Below, piece after piece: positions 33,231-43,652 of a stretch of 64,000 nucleotides of DNA. How positions within the stretch are numbered: the stretch's first letter is position 1; the number at the start of each line of letters is the position of its first letter. Origin of the DNA: Hirundichthys speculiger (Eukaryota; Chordata; Actinopteri; Beloniformes; Exocoetidae); contig JAGFBZ010000329.1 in the NCBI GenBank assembly GCA_018398805.1, positions 124,001-188,000 of the forward strand, in the 5' to 3' direction. Position numbers and translations under genes: made by a program. Under the pieces are notes generated by a model that was given only the letters and a program-made list of their open reading frames with translations, did not search any database and was not told where the DNA came from.

Positions 33231-34345
33231 TTGTCAGTATTAAACTTTGTATTAAATTCTGTTATAACTGTCGACAGCTGATGCAGTAGCTCTCTATTTT
33301 TTTGATCATTGTTGTATCCATATATGTTGATAATAATAATGAGGTTATTGTCAACTTTCAGTACACAGGCTACCCAGTGACCATCATAATCCATTTTTTC
33401 ACACAAAACCTTACCAGGACATCTATTAAAACATATTGCAGTTCCAGCCGAACGATTTGTCCCATGGCTAAAGAAGATTTTTATCTCCCCATTGTTGTGT
33501 CCAGAATTTAACATCGGATGAGTCAGAATGGGTTTCTTGAAGAAAAATGTAGTGAGCTTGTTGCCCTTTACAAAATAAGAAAACAGTCGACCCACTCTGT
33601 GTGCCACATCAACTGCTTCTTCCATTTTCTCTGCAAGGTCAGGTGCAATCTTGCTCAGAAGTTTTATTACCGCTGCCCTCACGTTTTCCCCAGCATTTTC
33701 TTTTTTTCCTTTGATGCGCAGGCACCACCGTCTTTTGTATCTGTCGTTGTTTGCCACTTGGCCCTTCATGACCTCGTTCTCCTTTTGGAGTGTTTTAACT
33801 GTTTTCTCCAGTTGTTTTATTTTCGTCTTACATTCGTCTAGCTCTTTTGCGTTCAGCTGCACCGATTTAGCAATGGACGCTAGCATAGCACTGTGTTGTT
33901 TTAGCTGCACGGTAACATCTTCCATACGTTCATTAACACGTTGTCCCAGAGCGTCGATAGCATTTAAGATAGTCTCTGTGTTCTTCTCCTCTTGAGGCAT
34001 ACCTTTGGATTTTTTTTCCGTGTAGACTTTCTCTGGAGTGTCGGCCAGGGATCCCGTCATCCTGTCCCGTTTGTTGTTGTTAGCCGTAGCCGACGTCTCC
34101 ATGGGTAAGCTAGCTGCTGCGTAGTCGTGCTCACATGTCATCTCACAGTTTTCAAAAGGGAGGCTTTTCTGTGCCGAAGGATTAACGTTGTTACTCGCCG
34201 TCATGTTTGGGCTGAGTGCTGGTCAAGAGACAGATTTCAGTGGAGTTATAAGTTTGTCATTAGCCTTAACGTCGGGACCTCTAGGGAGCTCTGAGAGATG
34301 CGACCAGTCAGCACACCATCTTGGGGGAACTCCATGTCCAGTGCT
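33227..34345 (-). pseudogene. L1-like LINE 5' UTR, ORF1 and fused endonuclease fragment
   Basis: The 325-residue frame (34204-33227) begins MTASNNVNPSAQKSLPF. It has a long coiled coil (about 75-150, LNAIDALGQRVNERMEDV...), then RRWCLRIKGKKENAG, the RNA-binding domain start of L1 ORF1. Near residue 205 it jumps to NSGHNNGEIKIFFSHGTNRS and VDNNLIIIINIYGYNND, which belong to the ORF2 apurinic endonuclease. A deletion therefore fused ORF1 to ORF2 in frame. Residual 5' UTR (CCAAGATGG start) extends to about 34345. The hAT at 33230 cuts off the remainder. Confidence 0.8.
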
Positions 34346-34502
34346 TGCCTTTATTTTCTTTCCCAGGATGCAACACACAGATACGACTTCCTCGTTGCAG
34401 TGACCTGGCAGTATTTTGCGCTGAACATACTCATTCTGCCCCCTGCTGGTGAGCAACCTACATGGCACTACATGTGCTCCAGAGAGAGAATCACCCTCTG
34501 AC

Positions 34503-34588
34503 TAGTTTTTCCCCAAAGCTACAGGAAGCCACTGCAGAGGAGCTAAAGAGCCGGATGTGGCTCCAGATCCGCAGGTTGTTGACCCCTG
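34503..34588. mobile_element. hAT terminal fragment
   Basis: The right end read inward is CAGGGGTCAACAACCTGCGG then ATCTGGAGCCACATCCGG, the classic CAGGGGT(C) hAT terminus. The other end is absent. Confidence 0.7.
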
Positions 34589-35036
34589 TTATAGACCAAT
34601 TATCTCTGCTTAATGCTGATGTGAAGGTTCTGGCTAAAGTAATCCTGTCTTGTTTAGAGAACTCTATCATACCCAAGAGTAACAATGGTTTTATAATAGG
34701 ACATCAACTGTTTTTTAATTTTTTAATCCGTACACTTTTTAATATGATTTACTCTAAGTATTCGGCTAAACTTCCTGAGATTGTAATTTCATTAGATGGT
34801 GAAAAAGCCTTTGATCGGGTAGAGTGGGAATACCTGTTTGCAGTTTTGATGAAATTTGGATTCTGTGATAAATGTATTTCTTGGATTCGCCTTCTTTATT
34901 CATTCCCTAAAGCTAGTGTCCATACCAATGACATTGACTCTGATTATTTTGCCAAGGTTGTCCTCTGTCACCTTTGCTCTTTGCCATCGCTATTAAGCTT
35001 TTATCTATTATATTAAGGTCTTCCCCTTCATTTAGA
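34589..35036 (+). pseudogene. L1-like LINE reverse transcriptase fragment
   Basis: The plus-strand frame reads QLSLLNADVKVLAKVILSC, then SNNGFIIGHQLFFN, then ISLDGEKAFDRVEWEYLF and SWIRLLYSFPKASVHTND. These are reverse transcriptase boxes 1-3 of an L1 different from the one at 31.5 kb. A frameshift near 34955 leads to a frame with SPLLFAIAI-like sequence. The catalytic ADD box is not reached before the next element. Confidence 0.85.
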
Positions 35037-35037
35037 A

Positions 35038-35167
35038 CAGTGGTGCGCAAACTGTGGTACGCGTACTACCGGTGGTACACGAGCGCTCTCTGGTGGTATG
35101 CGGGGAACGTCATGACTTTCCATATTTTTTCCACATTTTCCCTTTTTTTTTCTAAATTTGGAAACAT
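35038..35167. mobile_element. hAT terminal fragment (CAGTGGTGCGCAAACTG)
   Basis: CAGTGGTGCGCAAACTGTGG followed by TACGCGTAC...GGTGGTA repeats is a hAT-like end. It is cut by the Tc1-like element that follows. Confidence 0.65.
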
Positions 35168-35169
35168 AC

Positions 35170-36470
35170 AATGTCATGGCCAAAAGTTTTGAGAATGACA
35201 CAAATATTACATTTTCACAAAGTCTGCTGCTTCAGTTTTTATATGTTTTTGTCAGGTGTTTCTATGTTATAATGAAATACAACTAGAAGCATTTCATCAG
35301 TTTCAAAAGCTTTTATTGAGAATTACACATAATTCATGCAATAAGTCAATATTTGCAGTGCTGACCCTTCTTTTTCAAGACCTCTGCAGTTCTCCCTGTC
35401 ATGCTGTTAATCAACTTCTGGACCAAATCCTGACTGATTCAGTCCATTCTGGCATAATCAATGCTTGGAGTTTGTCAGAATTTGTGGGTTTTTGATTGTC
35501 CACCTGCCTCTTGAGGATTGACCACAAGTTCTCAATGGGGTTAAGATCTGGGGAGTTCCCTGGCCAAGGGCCCAACATCTGAATGTTTTGTTTCCCGAGC
35601 CATTTTGTTATGACTTTTGCTTTATGACGAGGTGCTCCATCATGCTGGAAAAGGCATTCTTCATCACCAAACTGCCCTTGGATGGTTGGGAGAAGTTGCT
35701 CTTGGAGGACGTTCTGGTACCATTCTTTATTCATGGCTGTGCTTTTAGGCAAGATTGTGAGAGATCCCACTCCCTTGACCGAAAGCAACCCCACACATGA
35801 ATGGTCTCTGAATGCTTCACTGTTGGCATGAGACAGGACTGATGGTAGCGCTCACCTCGTCTTCCTCCCAACAAGCCTTCTTCCAGACGCCCAAAACAAT
35901 CGGAAAGGGGATTGATCAGAGAAAATGACTTTACCCCAGTCCTCAGCAGTCCAGTCCCTGTACCTTCTGCAGAAAACCAGTCTGTCCCTGATGGTTTTAC
36001 TGGAGAGAAGTGGCTTCTTTGCTGCCCTCCTTGACACCAGGCCTTCCTCCTAAAGTCTTCGCCTCACTGTGCGTGCAGATGCCCTCACACCTGCCTGCTG
36101 CCATTCCTGAGCAAGTTCTGCACTGGTGGCGACCTGATCTCGCAGCTGAAACACCTTCAGGAGACGGTCCTGGCGCTTGCTGGACTTTCTTGGGCGCCCT
36201 GGAGTCTGTTTGACAACAATTGAACCTCTCTCCTTGAAGCTCTTGATAATTCGATAGAAGGTTGACTGAGGTGCAGTCTTACTCGCTGCTAAAATTTCCC
36301 TGTTAAGCCCTTTTTTTGCAATGCATTGATGGCCATGACACAGACCTGTAAATGAGGAGTTAAACCTCATCAATCTGAGACCTGCTCATACTTTACAGTT
36401 CAGGTAGCAACTCAGGCAAAAAATGTGAATTTGAAAAAAACATTTGTGAAAAATATGGTGATTTACTTTC
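35170..36470 (-). pseudogene. Tc1-like transposase with left TIR
   Basis: Left end: TA then CAATGTCATGGCCAAAAGTT and TTGAGAATGACACAAATATT, a well-known Tc1-like terminal repeat of fish. On the minus strand three frames make one broken transposase: 36373-36050 with helix-turn-helix and GRPRKSSKRQ hinge, 36037-35852 with KVIFSDQSPFRLF (first Asp), and 35794-35411 with CLFQHDGAPRHK (second Asp) and SPDLNPIENLW (Glu). All three catalytic residues are present, but frameshifts separate the pieces and the right terminal repeat is lost. Confidence 0.9.
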
Positions 36471-36842
36471 AGTGATTATAATGGAAGTCCCTTGTCTTTT
36501 TTATTAGATTTTGCAAGACTTCCTGTTGATGTTTGGAGCAGAGACTGCCTCCAGGTTCCTGGGAAAATGGGAGACCAGTTTTAAAGACAAGGTCATCCAA
36601 GAGGCCTGGACCCTCAGGGAGACGCCTCTCCTGAAAAAAACTGCTGACATCTGTCCTGAATGAAGAATCTGACACTGCAGATGAGACAGGTAGTTTTACA
36701 ACAGTCAAAAAATCTCAACAGCTTGCAGATGAAAAGGAGCATTTCTTTCTGTCTTTGTTTTCAATGAACATTCCTTGAGTTAATTGTGTTATTTACACTG
36801 TAGAGTGGGACAGCGACATGGCTTCTCTTCTTGTCTTGCTGC

Positions 36843-37468
36843 TAGGGATGCACATTTTGGATTTTTTTTTTTATGACCGTTAACCGACGCCCTTTAACGA
36901 TTAATAACCGTTAACCGATAAGTCCGGGAGGGTTGGCTGCTGCGATGTTGCGCGCGTTGTCGTGGACGCATGCGGACACTTCCCCGTGTATACTCTCACG
37001 GCAATGTGTCGCCGTCAGCTTGTCGCAGAGATGCCGCCGTCACTTTTGATTTATACTAGCGCGGTCTCCGCTATGTTATTCCACGCCACAACGCAAGAGG
37101 CGACAATCACGAACTAGCTAAACTTACTAAACTTATCTCTTGCGTTTTTTCCACTTCCTCACCGTCTCGGCCGTATCCAGACCCACATTCATCGCTATCT
37201 CCCTCCATGAATTACTAGAATATGTGCTGTCTTTGTAGTGTGGAGAACCAGAATCGTACAGATGTGGGTACTTCCTCATTTTTTCGATGACGCGCTCTTT
37301 TCTATGCGGATGTAGAATTGACCAATCAGAGGCCTGTTGCACCTGTCGACACGTCCCCCATGAGTTGATTGAATTACGTAGCTTATAAACAAAATTGACC
37401 GTTAGTATTAATCGGTTAGAGTTACTGTTATCGGTTAACGGTTAAACGGTTAACCATGTGCATCCCTA
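36843..37468. mobile_element. hAT MITE with perfect 8-bp TSD carrying a MADF fragment
   Basis: The ends TAGGGATGCACAT (left) and, read inward from the right, TAGGGATGCACATGGTTAAC are flanked by CTTGCTGC on both sides (36835-36842 and 37469-37476). At 626 bp it is inserted in exon b of the preceding pseudogene, and removing it restores the reading frame. Subterminal GTTAACCG motifs are repeated. The interior about 36990-37345 matches the interior of the element at 7 kb. Confidence 0.92.
37133..37342 (-). CDS. MADF-like domain ORF inside the hAT MITE
   Basis: This 69-residue ORF begins MQQASDWSILHPHRKERVIE and continues MRKYPHLYDSGSPHYKDSTY, SWREIAMNVGLD and VRKWKKRKR. It matches the first two-thirds of a MADF domain. 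An A6 run (A5 at 7 kb) shifts the frame after KWK and replaces the expected KN.RD.F ending. Without an evident promoter or transposase this is probably a passenger fragment, although a short DNA-binding peptide cannot be excluded. Confidence 0.5.
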   Translation of the reverse strand: MQQASDWSILHPHRKERVIEKMRKYPHLYDSGSPHYKDSTYSSNSWREIAMNVGLDTAETVRKWKKRKR

Positions 37469-37950
37469 CTTGCTGCATCTTCTCACTCCACAACCAGCTG
37501 GAAGGAAGCGGCCCAAGAAGATCAGTGTTGGAGAGGCGACAGATCATCTGGTGAAACTTCAAAAGGTTTGTGAAAACAATATGATCTAATTCCAAATGCA
37601 ACATATTTTAAACTGATGGCTAATATGTGGAGGCCTGTCTTTGTGTCAGTCCTGCCAGAGCCTGGAGGATCACCTGATGACCACTGAAGGAGCCCCTCAG
37701 CCAAACCTTCTGGCCTTAGGCACTTCAAAAGCACAGGTTTCCAGCTTCTACATAGTCTTGGATGGAAAGCTTCTTCCATGTCAGTCATATACATCCTTGG
37801 GCGCATTTGATGAGTTGTTCAAGTCTCACTTTGTTTTCAGTGTGAAATATGATGACGCTCTCTCCAGTCTGTACACATTTTTTGCAAACTACTCTATACA
37901 ACGTTGATGTAGGTACAACAGAAGAATCTCCAAGAGTGAAAGAGCTAAGA

Positions 37951-38750
37951 GCACAAGCAGAAGTTAGCTTATCCAGCAAAAATGTTGAGATGTTTCCTTT
38001 GTGCTTACAGCTTTACTTTTGTTCATGCACCTCAAACTAATTCATGGGATGCACCCTGGGAAAAATTTGAGACTAAAATGTGGTCAAGTAGGATGTTGCT
38101 TGCAATTTTCAAGTTTGAAAACTCCCCGGTGTTCAGCAAAATAATCATTTTGCATAATGGTAAAGTTGTTTTTGTTTTGGTTAAGCATGAAACTTGTTTC
38201 CATGATCATTTCCATGCTTTCCAAGTAAGTGAAAACATCCCTAGGAAGATACTTGTTCTAGAAATTCAAAACTTTTGATCCTCAAATGTCCTATGGGTGT
38301 CATTCACATTTTTATGTTGTCAGAAGGTTGTATTATTTAAAGTCATTGCTGGCTTAATGTAAGCTATATGGAATTCATCCTCATTTTCATGTACATGATT
38401 ATATACGTCAATGACAGGTTTAAAGTCACTTAGTGTTAATACATTCCTACATTACAGATGAGTTATGTGTGGTACTGACATGGTTTTTGATGGACCGTTT
38501 GTCCCAACTGTTTAGCTGCTCATATAGCAGTTTGTTTTAATTGTGGATTAGGGCTGCACAGTTGGTTTGCTGTAACATGTTTACACAGTGATTCAAAATA
38601 TCACATATGGATTTAAAATATAAATGTGTGGTAATCAGTGTTTTTTGTTGTCATTTTCAGCTAAAATATTTTTTGTGTTTTTAAATATTAACTCCATAAG
38701 TGTTAAATGAAACATATTACATGTTGACGGTTAACAACCTCTGATTTGTC
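37951..38750. other. unassigned DNA downstream of the pseudogene
   Basis: It may hold 3' UTR of the preceding pseudogene. Short ORFs (98 residues at 37982-38278) show no recognisable motif. Confidence 0.35.
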
Positions 38751-38753
38751 CTA

Positions 38754-40497
38754 TTAGTCGTTTTTCATCTCCGAAATATTGCTAAGATTAGGAGCATCCT
38801 CTCCCAGGGTGATGCCGAAAAATTAATCCACGCGTTTGTTAGCTCTAGACTGGATTACTGTAATGCGTTGTTAGCAGGATGTCCGAAAAGCTCGCTAAAT
38901 AGCCTTCAATTGATCCAGAACGCAGCAGCGAGGGTGCTGACAGGAATCCGCAAGCGAGATCACATCTCTCCCGTGTTAGCCTCCCTCCATTGGCTTCCCG
39001 TGAAATTTAGAATTGAGTTTAAAATTCTGCTTCTCGCATATAAGGCCCTTAATGTCCTAGCTCCGCGCTATTTACAAGACTTGATAGCACATTATGCTCC
39101 TAATAGAGCTCTCCGCTCTCAGAGTGCAGGATTACTCGTCGTTCCTAGAATATCTAAAAGTAGGTTTGGAGGACGGGCCTTCTGCTACCAGGCACCTTTA
39201 TTATGGAACCAGCTACCAGACTATCTCCATTTTTAAAACTAAATTGAAAACATTTCTGTTCAGTAAAGCCTACAGTTAGTCTAAACTATAGTGTGTAGGG
39301 GCTAATAGTTATAACTATAGTTGTAGTAGTAAGACTAGAGTAGCTCGTCTTAATCACAGCTTCGTCATAGCTATGCTGCTATAGGCCTACGCTACAGGGG
39401 GACACCAACATGATCTGCTGGGTGGTGTCTTCACTGCTCTTCTCCTTTTTCTTCCCTTTCTTCCTCCCTTCCTCCTCCTCCAGCTCATTTATAATTATTT
39501 GGGAGCACCCTGTTACTGAAACTGTGCTCCATTTTCTTTGCTTTCCTGTGTTTGTTGTGCTGTTTCTGCCCCCTTTTCTTTCTGTGTATTTGCAGGCCAG
39601 AGTTTCCTGGGTTTCATGCTGACTTGCAGTTCCATCCTCTGTCCATCCCGGGGTTCTCCTCCACTTGTGTTTGGGTACCGACTGGCGTGGTGATCGGCGA
39701 CCTGGTCCTCTGGCCATCTCATCCCAGTGCTGCTGCCTCCATCTGTTTATGTTTATATGGTCATTGTGTTTAGTCATTTGTGTCTCTCCTCTCTCTGTCC
39801 TACATCCTCTTTCTGTCCTCCATCTTCTCTCTGTCCTACATCCTCTCTCTGTCCTACATCCTCTCTCTGTCCTACATCCTCTTTCTGTCCTCCATCTTCT
39901 CTCTGTCCTCCATCCTCTCTCTGTCCTACATCCTCTTTCTGTCCTCCATCCTCTCTCTGTCCTACATCATCTCTGTCCTCCTCTCTCTGTCCTACATCTC
40001 TCTGTCCTCCATCTCTCTGTCCTCCATCTCTCTGTCTCTGTCCTACATCCTCTTTCTGTCCTACATCCTCTCTGTCCTACATCCTCTTTCTGTCCTCCTC
40101 TTCTCTCCTCCATCTCTCTGTCCATCCTCTCTGTCCTACATCCTCTTTCTGTCCTCCATCTTCTCTCTGTCCTCCATCCTCTCTCTGTCCTGTCTCCTCT
40201 TTTCTTTCTCTACCCGGCTGGCCTTCGGCAGGAAGGTCCCTCCATATGAGCCAGGTCCTGCTCAAGGTTTCTTCCTCTTAAAGTGGAGTTTTTTCTTGCC
40301 ACTGTTTGGCTATAAAGGTTTTTTTTTCTCCCTACGTGGGAGTTTTTTTTACCTGCCATTATCATTGATTGGATTTCATGATATAATCTTAGTTAATGAT
40401 ATTTGCTCGGGGGTCATGCTCTGGGTCTCTGTAAAGCGCCTAGAGACAATTGACATTGTAACAGACGCTATATAAATAAAATTGAATTGAATTGAAT
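38754..40497 (+). mobile_element. L2-type LINE, 3' half with expanded 3' UTR
   Basis: The open frame from about 38766 (FHLRNIAKIRSILSQGDAEK) runs through SSRLDYCNALLAGCP, LQLIQNAAARVLTG, LHWLPVKFRIEFKILLL and FGGRAFCYQAPLLWNQLPD to a stop at 39236. This is the complete C-terminal region of an L2 protein downstream of the reverse transcriptase. The 3' UTR includes an 18-bp minisatellite (39784-40200) and ends AAGTGGAGTTTTTTCTTGCC...TATATAAATAAAATTGAATTG. The element is 5' truncated, so it cannot move. Confidence 0.9.
39784..40200. repeat. 18-bp minisatellite in the L2 3' UTR
   Basis: Repeats of CTCTCTGTCCTACATCCT alternate with variants (TTTCTGTCCTCCATCTT and shortened units). Because 18 is a multiple of three, all plus-strand frames stay open and yield long Leu/Ser-rich ORFs, which are artefacts. 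Confidence 0.95.
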
Positions 40498-40734
40498 TAA
40501 CACTATGAAAGAGTAACATTAAAATTAACTCAAGGCCATGGTTGTATTTTACACTAAATGGGAGTAGTATTTTAACTCCCACAGGAGTTCAGTTTAAACT
40601 CCAGAGAAGAGTTAAAAAAATCAACTCCCAAAAAAGAGTAACTTTAACTTTTTTGATAATCACATATTCACATTCTATAAGTCTCTTTACAGCTCTAAAT
40701 TCTCCAATCAAGAGAGTGATCTTTTCTTAGAAAA

Positions 40735-42106
40735 TTAGGCCCCAAAATAGACGAGGAGTTCAAATCCATGACAGAAGCAGAGATTTCTCTATCAGAGCTG
40801 GACACTGCCATTTCTCAGACGCCCGGTGGAAAGTCACCTGGTCCAGACGGACTCACTACAGAGGTTCTTAAACATTTCTGGACCGATATTCCAGATCTGA
40901 TTCATGAAGGCTTTAAAGAATGCTTGGGTAACTCTAACTTATCACCTACTATGAAACAAGGCGTGATCACGCTTATACCAAAACCCAACAAAAACAAGCT
41001 GTCTTTAGACAGTTGGAGGCCTATTACACTCCTCTGTATTGATTAAAAACTTCTAGCTCATGTTTATGCTAACAGACTTAAGACAGGACTAACTAAAATA
41101 ATTGATGAAACACAGTCTGCATTTATCAAAGGAAGACATATTCATAACCATACATGACTAGTCTTAGATATGCTTGTTTATAATTCACTAAATCCCAGAT
41201 GACATGTTTCAGTTAAGTGTTATTTTTTCATTTAATTGGCAAGTGTCACCTTTTGGACTTACATTTCAAAGCCTTTGATACAATAGAGCACCCCTTTCTA
41301 TTTAAAGCCTTGGAAGTATTCGGTTTTAGCCCAAGCTTCTGTAATGTTATTCAAATGCCTTATAACGATATAAACAGTAGTATATCTGTCAGCCGTGGTT
41401 TCACAGCGAGGTTCCCAATCAAAAGGGGTATTCGGCAGGGGTGCCCGATCAGTCCGCTATTATTTATTTTAGCTGCTGAGTTAATGGTGATTTATCTTAA
41501 AAACTCCCCTGACATTCAAGGTATCGAAATATTGGGAAAGGAATTTATAATAAGCCAGTTTGCGATGACCGTTGATCATCTATTTTTTAAATGTTCCCAT
41601 GTCACTTCATTCTGGTCTGAAATCCATAGTTGGTTATCCTTGAAAGTGGATAATATACCCCCATTTACCTACAATGATATTATTTATTTTATGGACAACT
41701 TTAATGCAAACATTTCTGACACTGTCAATCTTGTGATTATTATGGGTAAATATCATATTCATACTTGCAAATGGAACAGAAGCCTTCCCTCTCTTACAGT
41801 GTTTATATGTAGTTTTGCCAATTACTTTGGGTTACTAAAAATTATGGAAAGAAAGAACCATAAGGCTGATAAATTGTACTCATCTGTTTCTCATTCCTTG
41901 CTCTTCTAATGTCTTGTACCTTGCTCTTTTTTGCCTCTTTTTGTTTATTTTACTTTTACCTTGTTTTTATTTTACTCTTATCTGATTTTCAGTATGACTT
42001 GGCTGCTTATTTCCATCATTGAAAGATTGACTCTTGTGTTTAATGTTTATACAATTGTCCCTTTCTTGTTGTGTAAATAAAGAAATGGAAAAAAAAAAAA
42101 AAAAAA
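40735..42106 (+). pseudogene. L1-like LINE ORF2 relic with 3' UTR and poly-A tail
   Basis: The first frame (40768-41046) reads AISQTPGGKSPGPDGLTTEV then KQGVITLIPKPNKNK and DSWRPITLLCID. A second frame (41217-41909) reads LHFKAFDTIEHPFLF then RFPIKRGIRQGCPISPLLF and ISQFA, jumping directly to DHLFFKCSHVTSFWSEI, the C-terminal CCHC-like region. An in-frame deletion removed the catalytic ADD box. The 3' UTR ends with AATAAAGAAATGG and an A-run at 42089-42106. Unrelated DNA follows. Confidence 0.9.
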
Positions 42107-42527
42107 CCTCTGTGAATCTCCACGAGTCGGCGGCCATCTTGTTTCGGGTGGGACCTCCAGTGGCTCCATCCTCCATCTTTGATCTGGCTAGAGTACCGCG
42201 TGGCCCCGTCCGCCATCTTGTTGTGCCCTGTCGCGCAAGCCGGCGGCCATCTTACACATCCCTCTCACATTAGCACACACACTCTCCGACAGGCGGTCAC
42301 GTGGTTCATGTCTCCGTCAACAGTTTCTTTCATCTCGCCGCTGTCAGTCAACTTGAATGGATTCAGGCGGGAGATGCGGACAAAACCATCATTTTCACGC
42401 AAATTTCTGTAAATGTTGGCCATAATGTGCATTTATTATTATTGTGACTACATGTATGTTACACTTGTACAATGATGACAACTTTCATCCAGGTGCCAGT
42501 GTTTTTTATTGTCCAACGAACACAGTA

Positions 42528-42650
42528 AAACTGCAAAACAGAAAATAAATTCTTAAATGAGTATCGGCTTTCTGTGCTGCTATCTAGATCGTCTTGTGCT
42601 TTACGACTGAGCTTGTTTCCTGCTACGACAGGATTACGGCACTGAATAAT
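42528..42650. repeat. direct repeat, left copy (partner 43238-43360)
   Basis: It begins ctgcaaaacagaaaataaat, continues gagtatcggctttctgt and tcgtcttgtgctttacgact, and ends gacaggattacggcac. The partner 710 bp away differs by only a few bases. The pair could be a small LTR-like pair or a local duplication. Confidence 0.8.
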
Positions 42651-43237
42651 ACAATCACCAGTAATATAACTTGTACTGTCCTACAGTTAACAATTAATGC
42701 AACTCTTAGTTCTACAGTTAACCACAATAACCAATTCCACACTTTTAGATGCTGCTGCTATGATTTGTTCACTCATATGTCTGCAACTGAGCACTGTGTT
42801 TATTTGTGTGATAACTCATGTAAACTAAAGATACTAACCATTTGTTGCATTAACCAGTTTACATAGTGTTTGTGTACCTACTAAACTGCTCATATCAGTT
42901 GTCCAACACATCAGTCACTGAACATCACACATAAGATGCAGCATATTGGCTGCTTCATGTTTACAACCCTCTGAACTTACTATTTATTTACATGACAACA
43001 ATAAAATTACAAGGTAAGGCTACTATCATTGCAGCGCGGCGCCATTAACTCTCATTTACACTCACGAGGCGCACAGACGACGCTACAGTGGGCGCGGCAT
43101 GCTACATTAGCAGCTGAGGCTAGCAGTAGTTAGCTGCCTTATTTGTGGACGTCAACTACATTGTAAAATTATAAATATGGCACCACAACCTAACAATAAA
43201 CTAAATCAAACTGTATAAGGCGCTTGTGCACTTTGCT

Positions 43238-43360
43238 CACCTGCAAAACAGAAAATAAATTCTTAAATGAGTATCGGCTTTCTGTTGTGCTATCTAGATC
43301 GTCTTGTGCTTTACGACTGAGCTTGCTTCCTGCTCGGACAGGATTACGGCACCAGTCAGC
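43238..43360. repeat. direct repeat, right copy (partner 42528-42650)
   Basis: This is the second copy of the block described at 42528, in the same orientation and more than 90% identical by eye. Confidence 0.8.
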
Positions 43361-43652
43361 CACATTACAAAGCCGACACTGCCCCCTTCTGACGCAAATG
43401 GGTATTGCGCCATAGTTACTACAGGTGAAGCAGGTGAGTCCCTTACCAGTGACACAAAGCGTTTTAAACTACACTCAAGGAAAAAAGAAACGCACCACTG
43501 CTTTTTTACCACATTTTCTTTTGGTTACTTATTTTTAATGGAAATATTACATGTGCACATCAACCATATACCTGTCCCTGATATTCAGACCCAATTAATC
43601 AATGCTTGTGACAGTTTCAATAGCAATAACATGACCAAACAATAAAGCATCA

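Larger units (their letters stand above)
36508..37950 (+). pseudogene. spliced member of an unknown multicopy fish gene family
   Basis: Exon a is 36508-36689 (LQDFLLMFGAETASRFLGKW...). Exon b starts at 36804 (EWDSDMASLL...) and resumes after a transposon at 37477-37565. Exon c starts at 37650 (SCQSLEDHLMTTEG...FYIVLDGKLLPC...FDELFKSHFVFSVKY...). GT-AG boundaries and phases agree across a-b (phase 1) and b-c (phase 0). Two single-base expansions in homopolymers break it: A7 near 36633 in LLKK, and T6 near 37876 before the QTTLYNVDVGTTEES tail. A hAT element sits in exon b. The paralogue at 14.1-14.6 kb shares the FYIV...FDELF region. The function is unknown to me. I infer a dead copy. Confidence 0.7.
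42107..43469. other. unassigned DNA with GGCGGCCATCTT motifs and a spaced direct repeat
   Basis: Several copies of ggc(c/g)gccatctt occur at 42127-42255. A pair of about 120-bp direct repeats is described separately. No gene is recognised. The short Cys-containing ORFs have no motif. Confidence 0.4.

Noticed and set aside
39665..40475. Three overlapping long plus-strand ORFs (184-231 codons) rich in Leu, Ser, Cys and Pro
   Set aside because: They arise from an 18-bp minisatellite that keeps every frame open, in an L2 3' UTR. They have no protein-like complexity.
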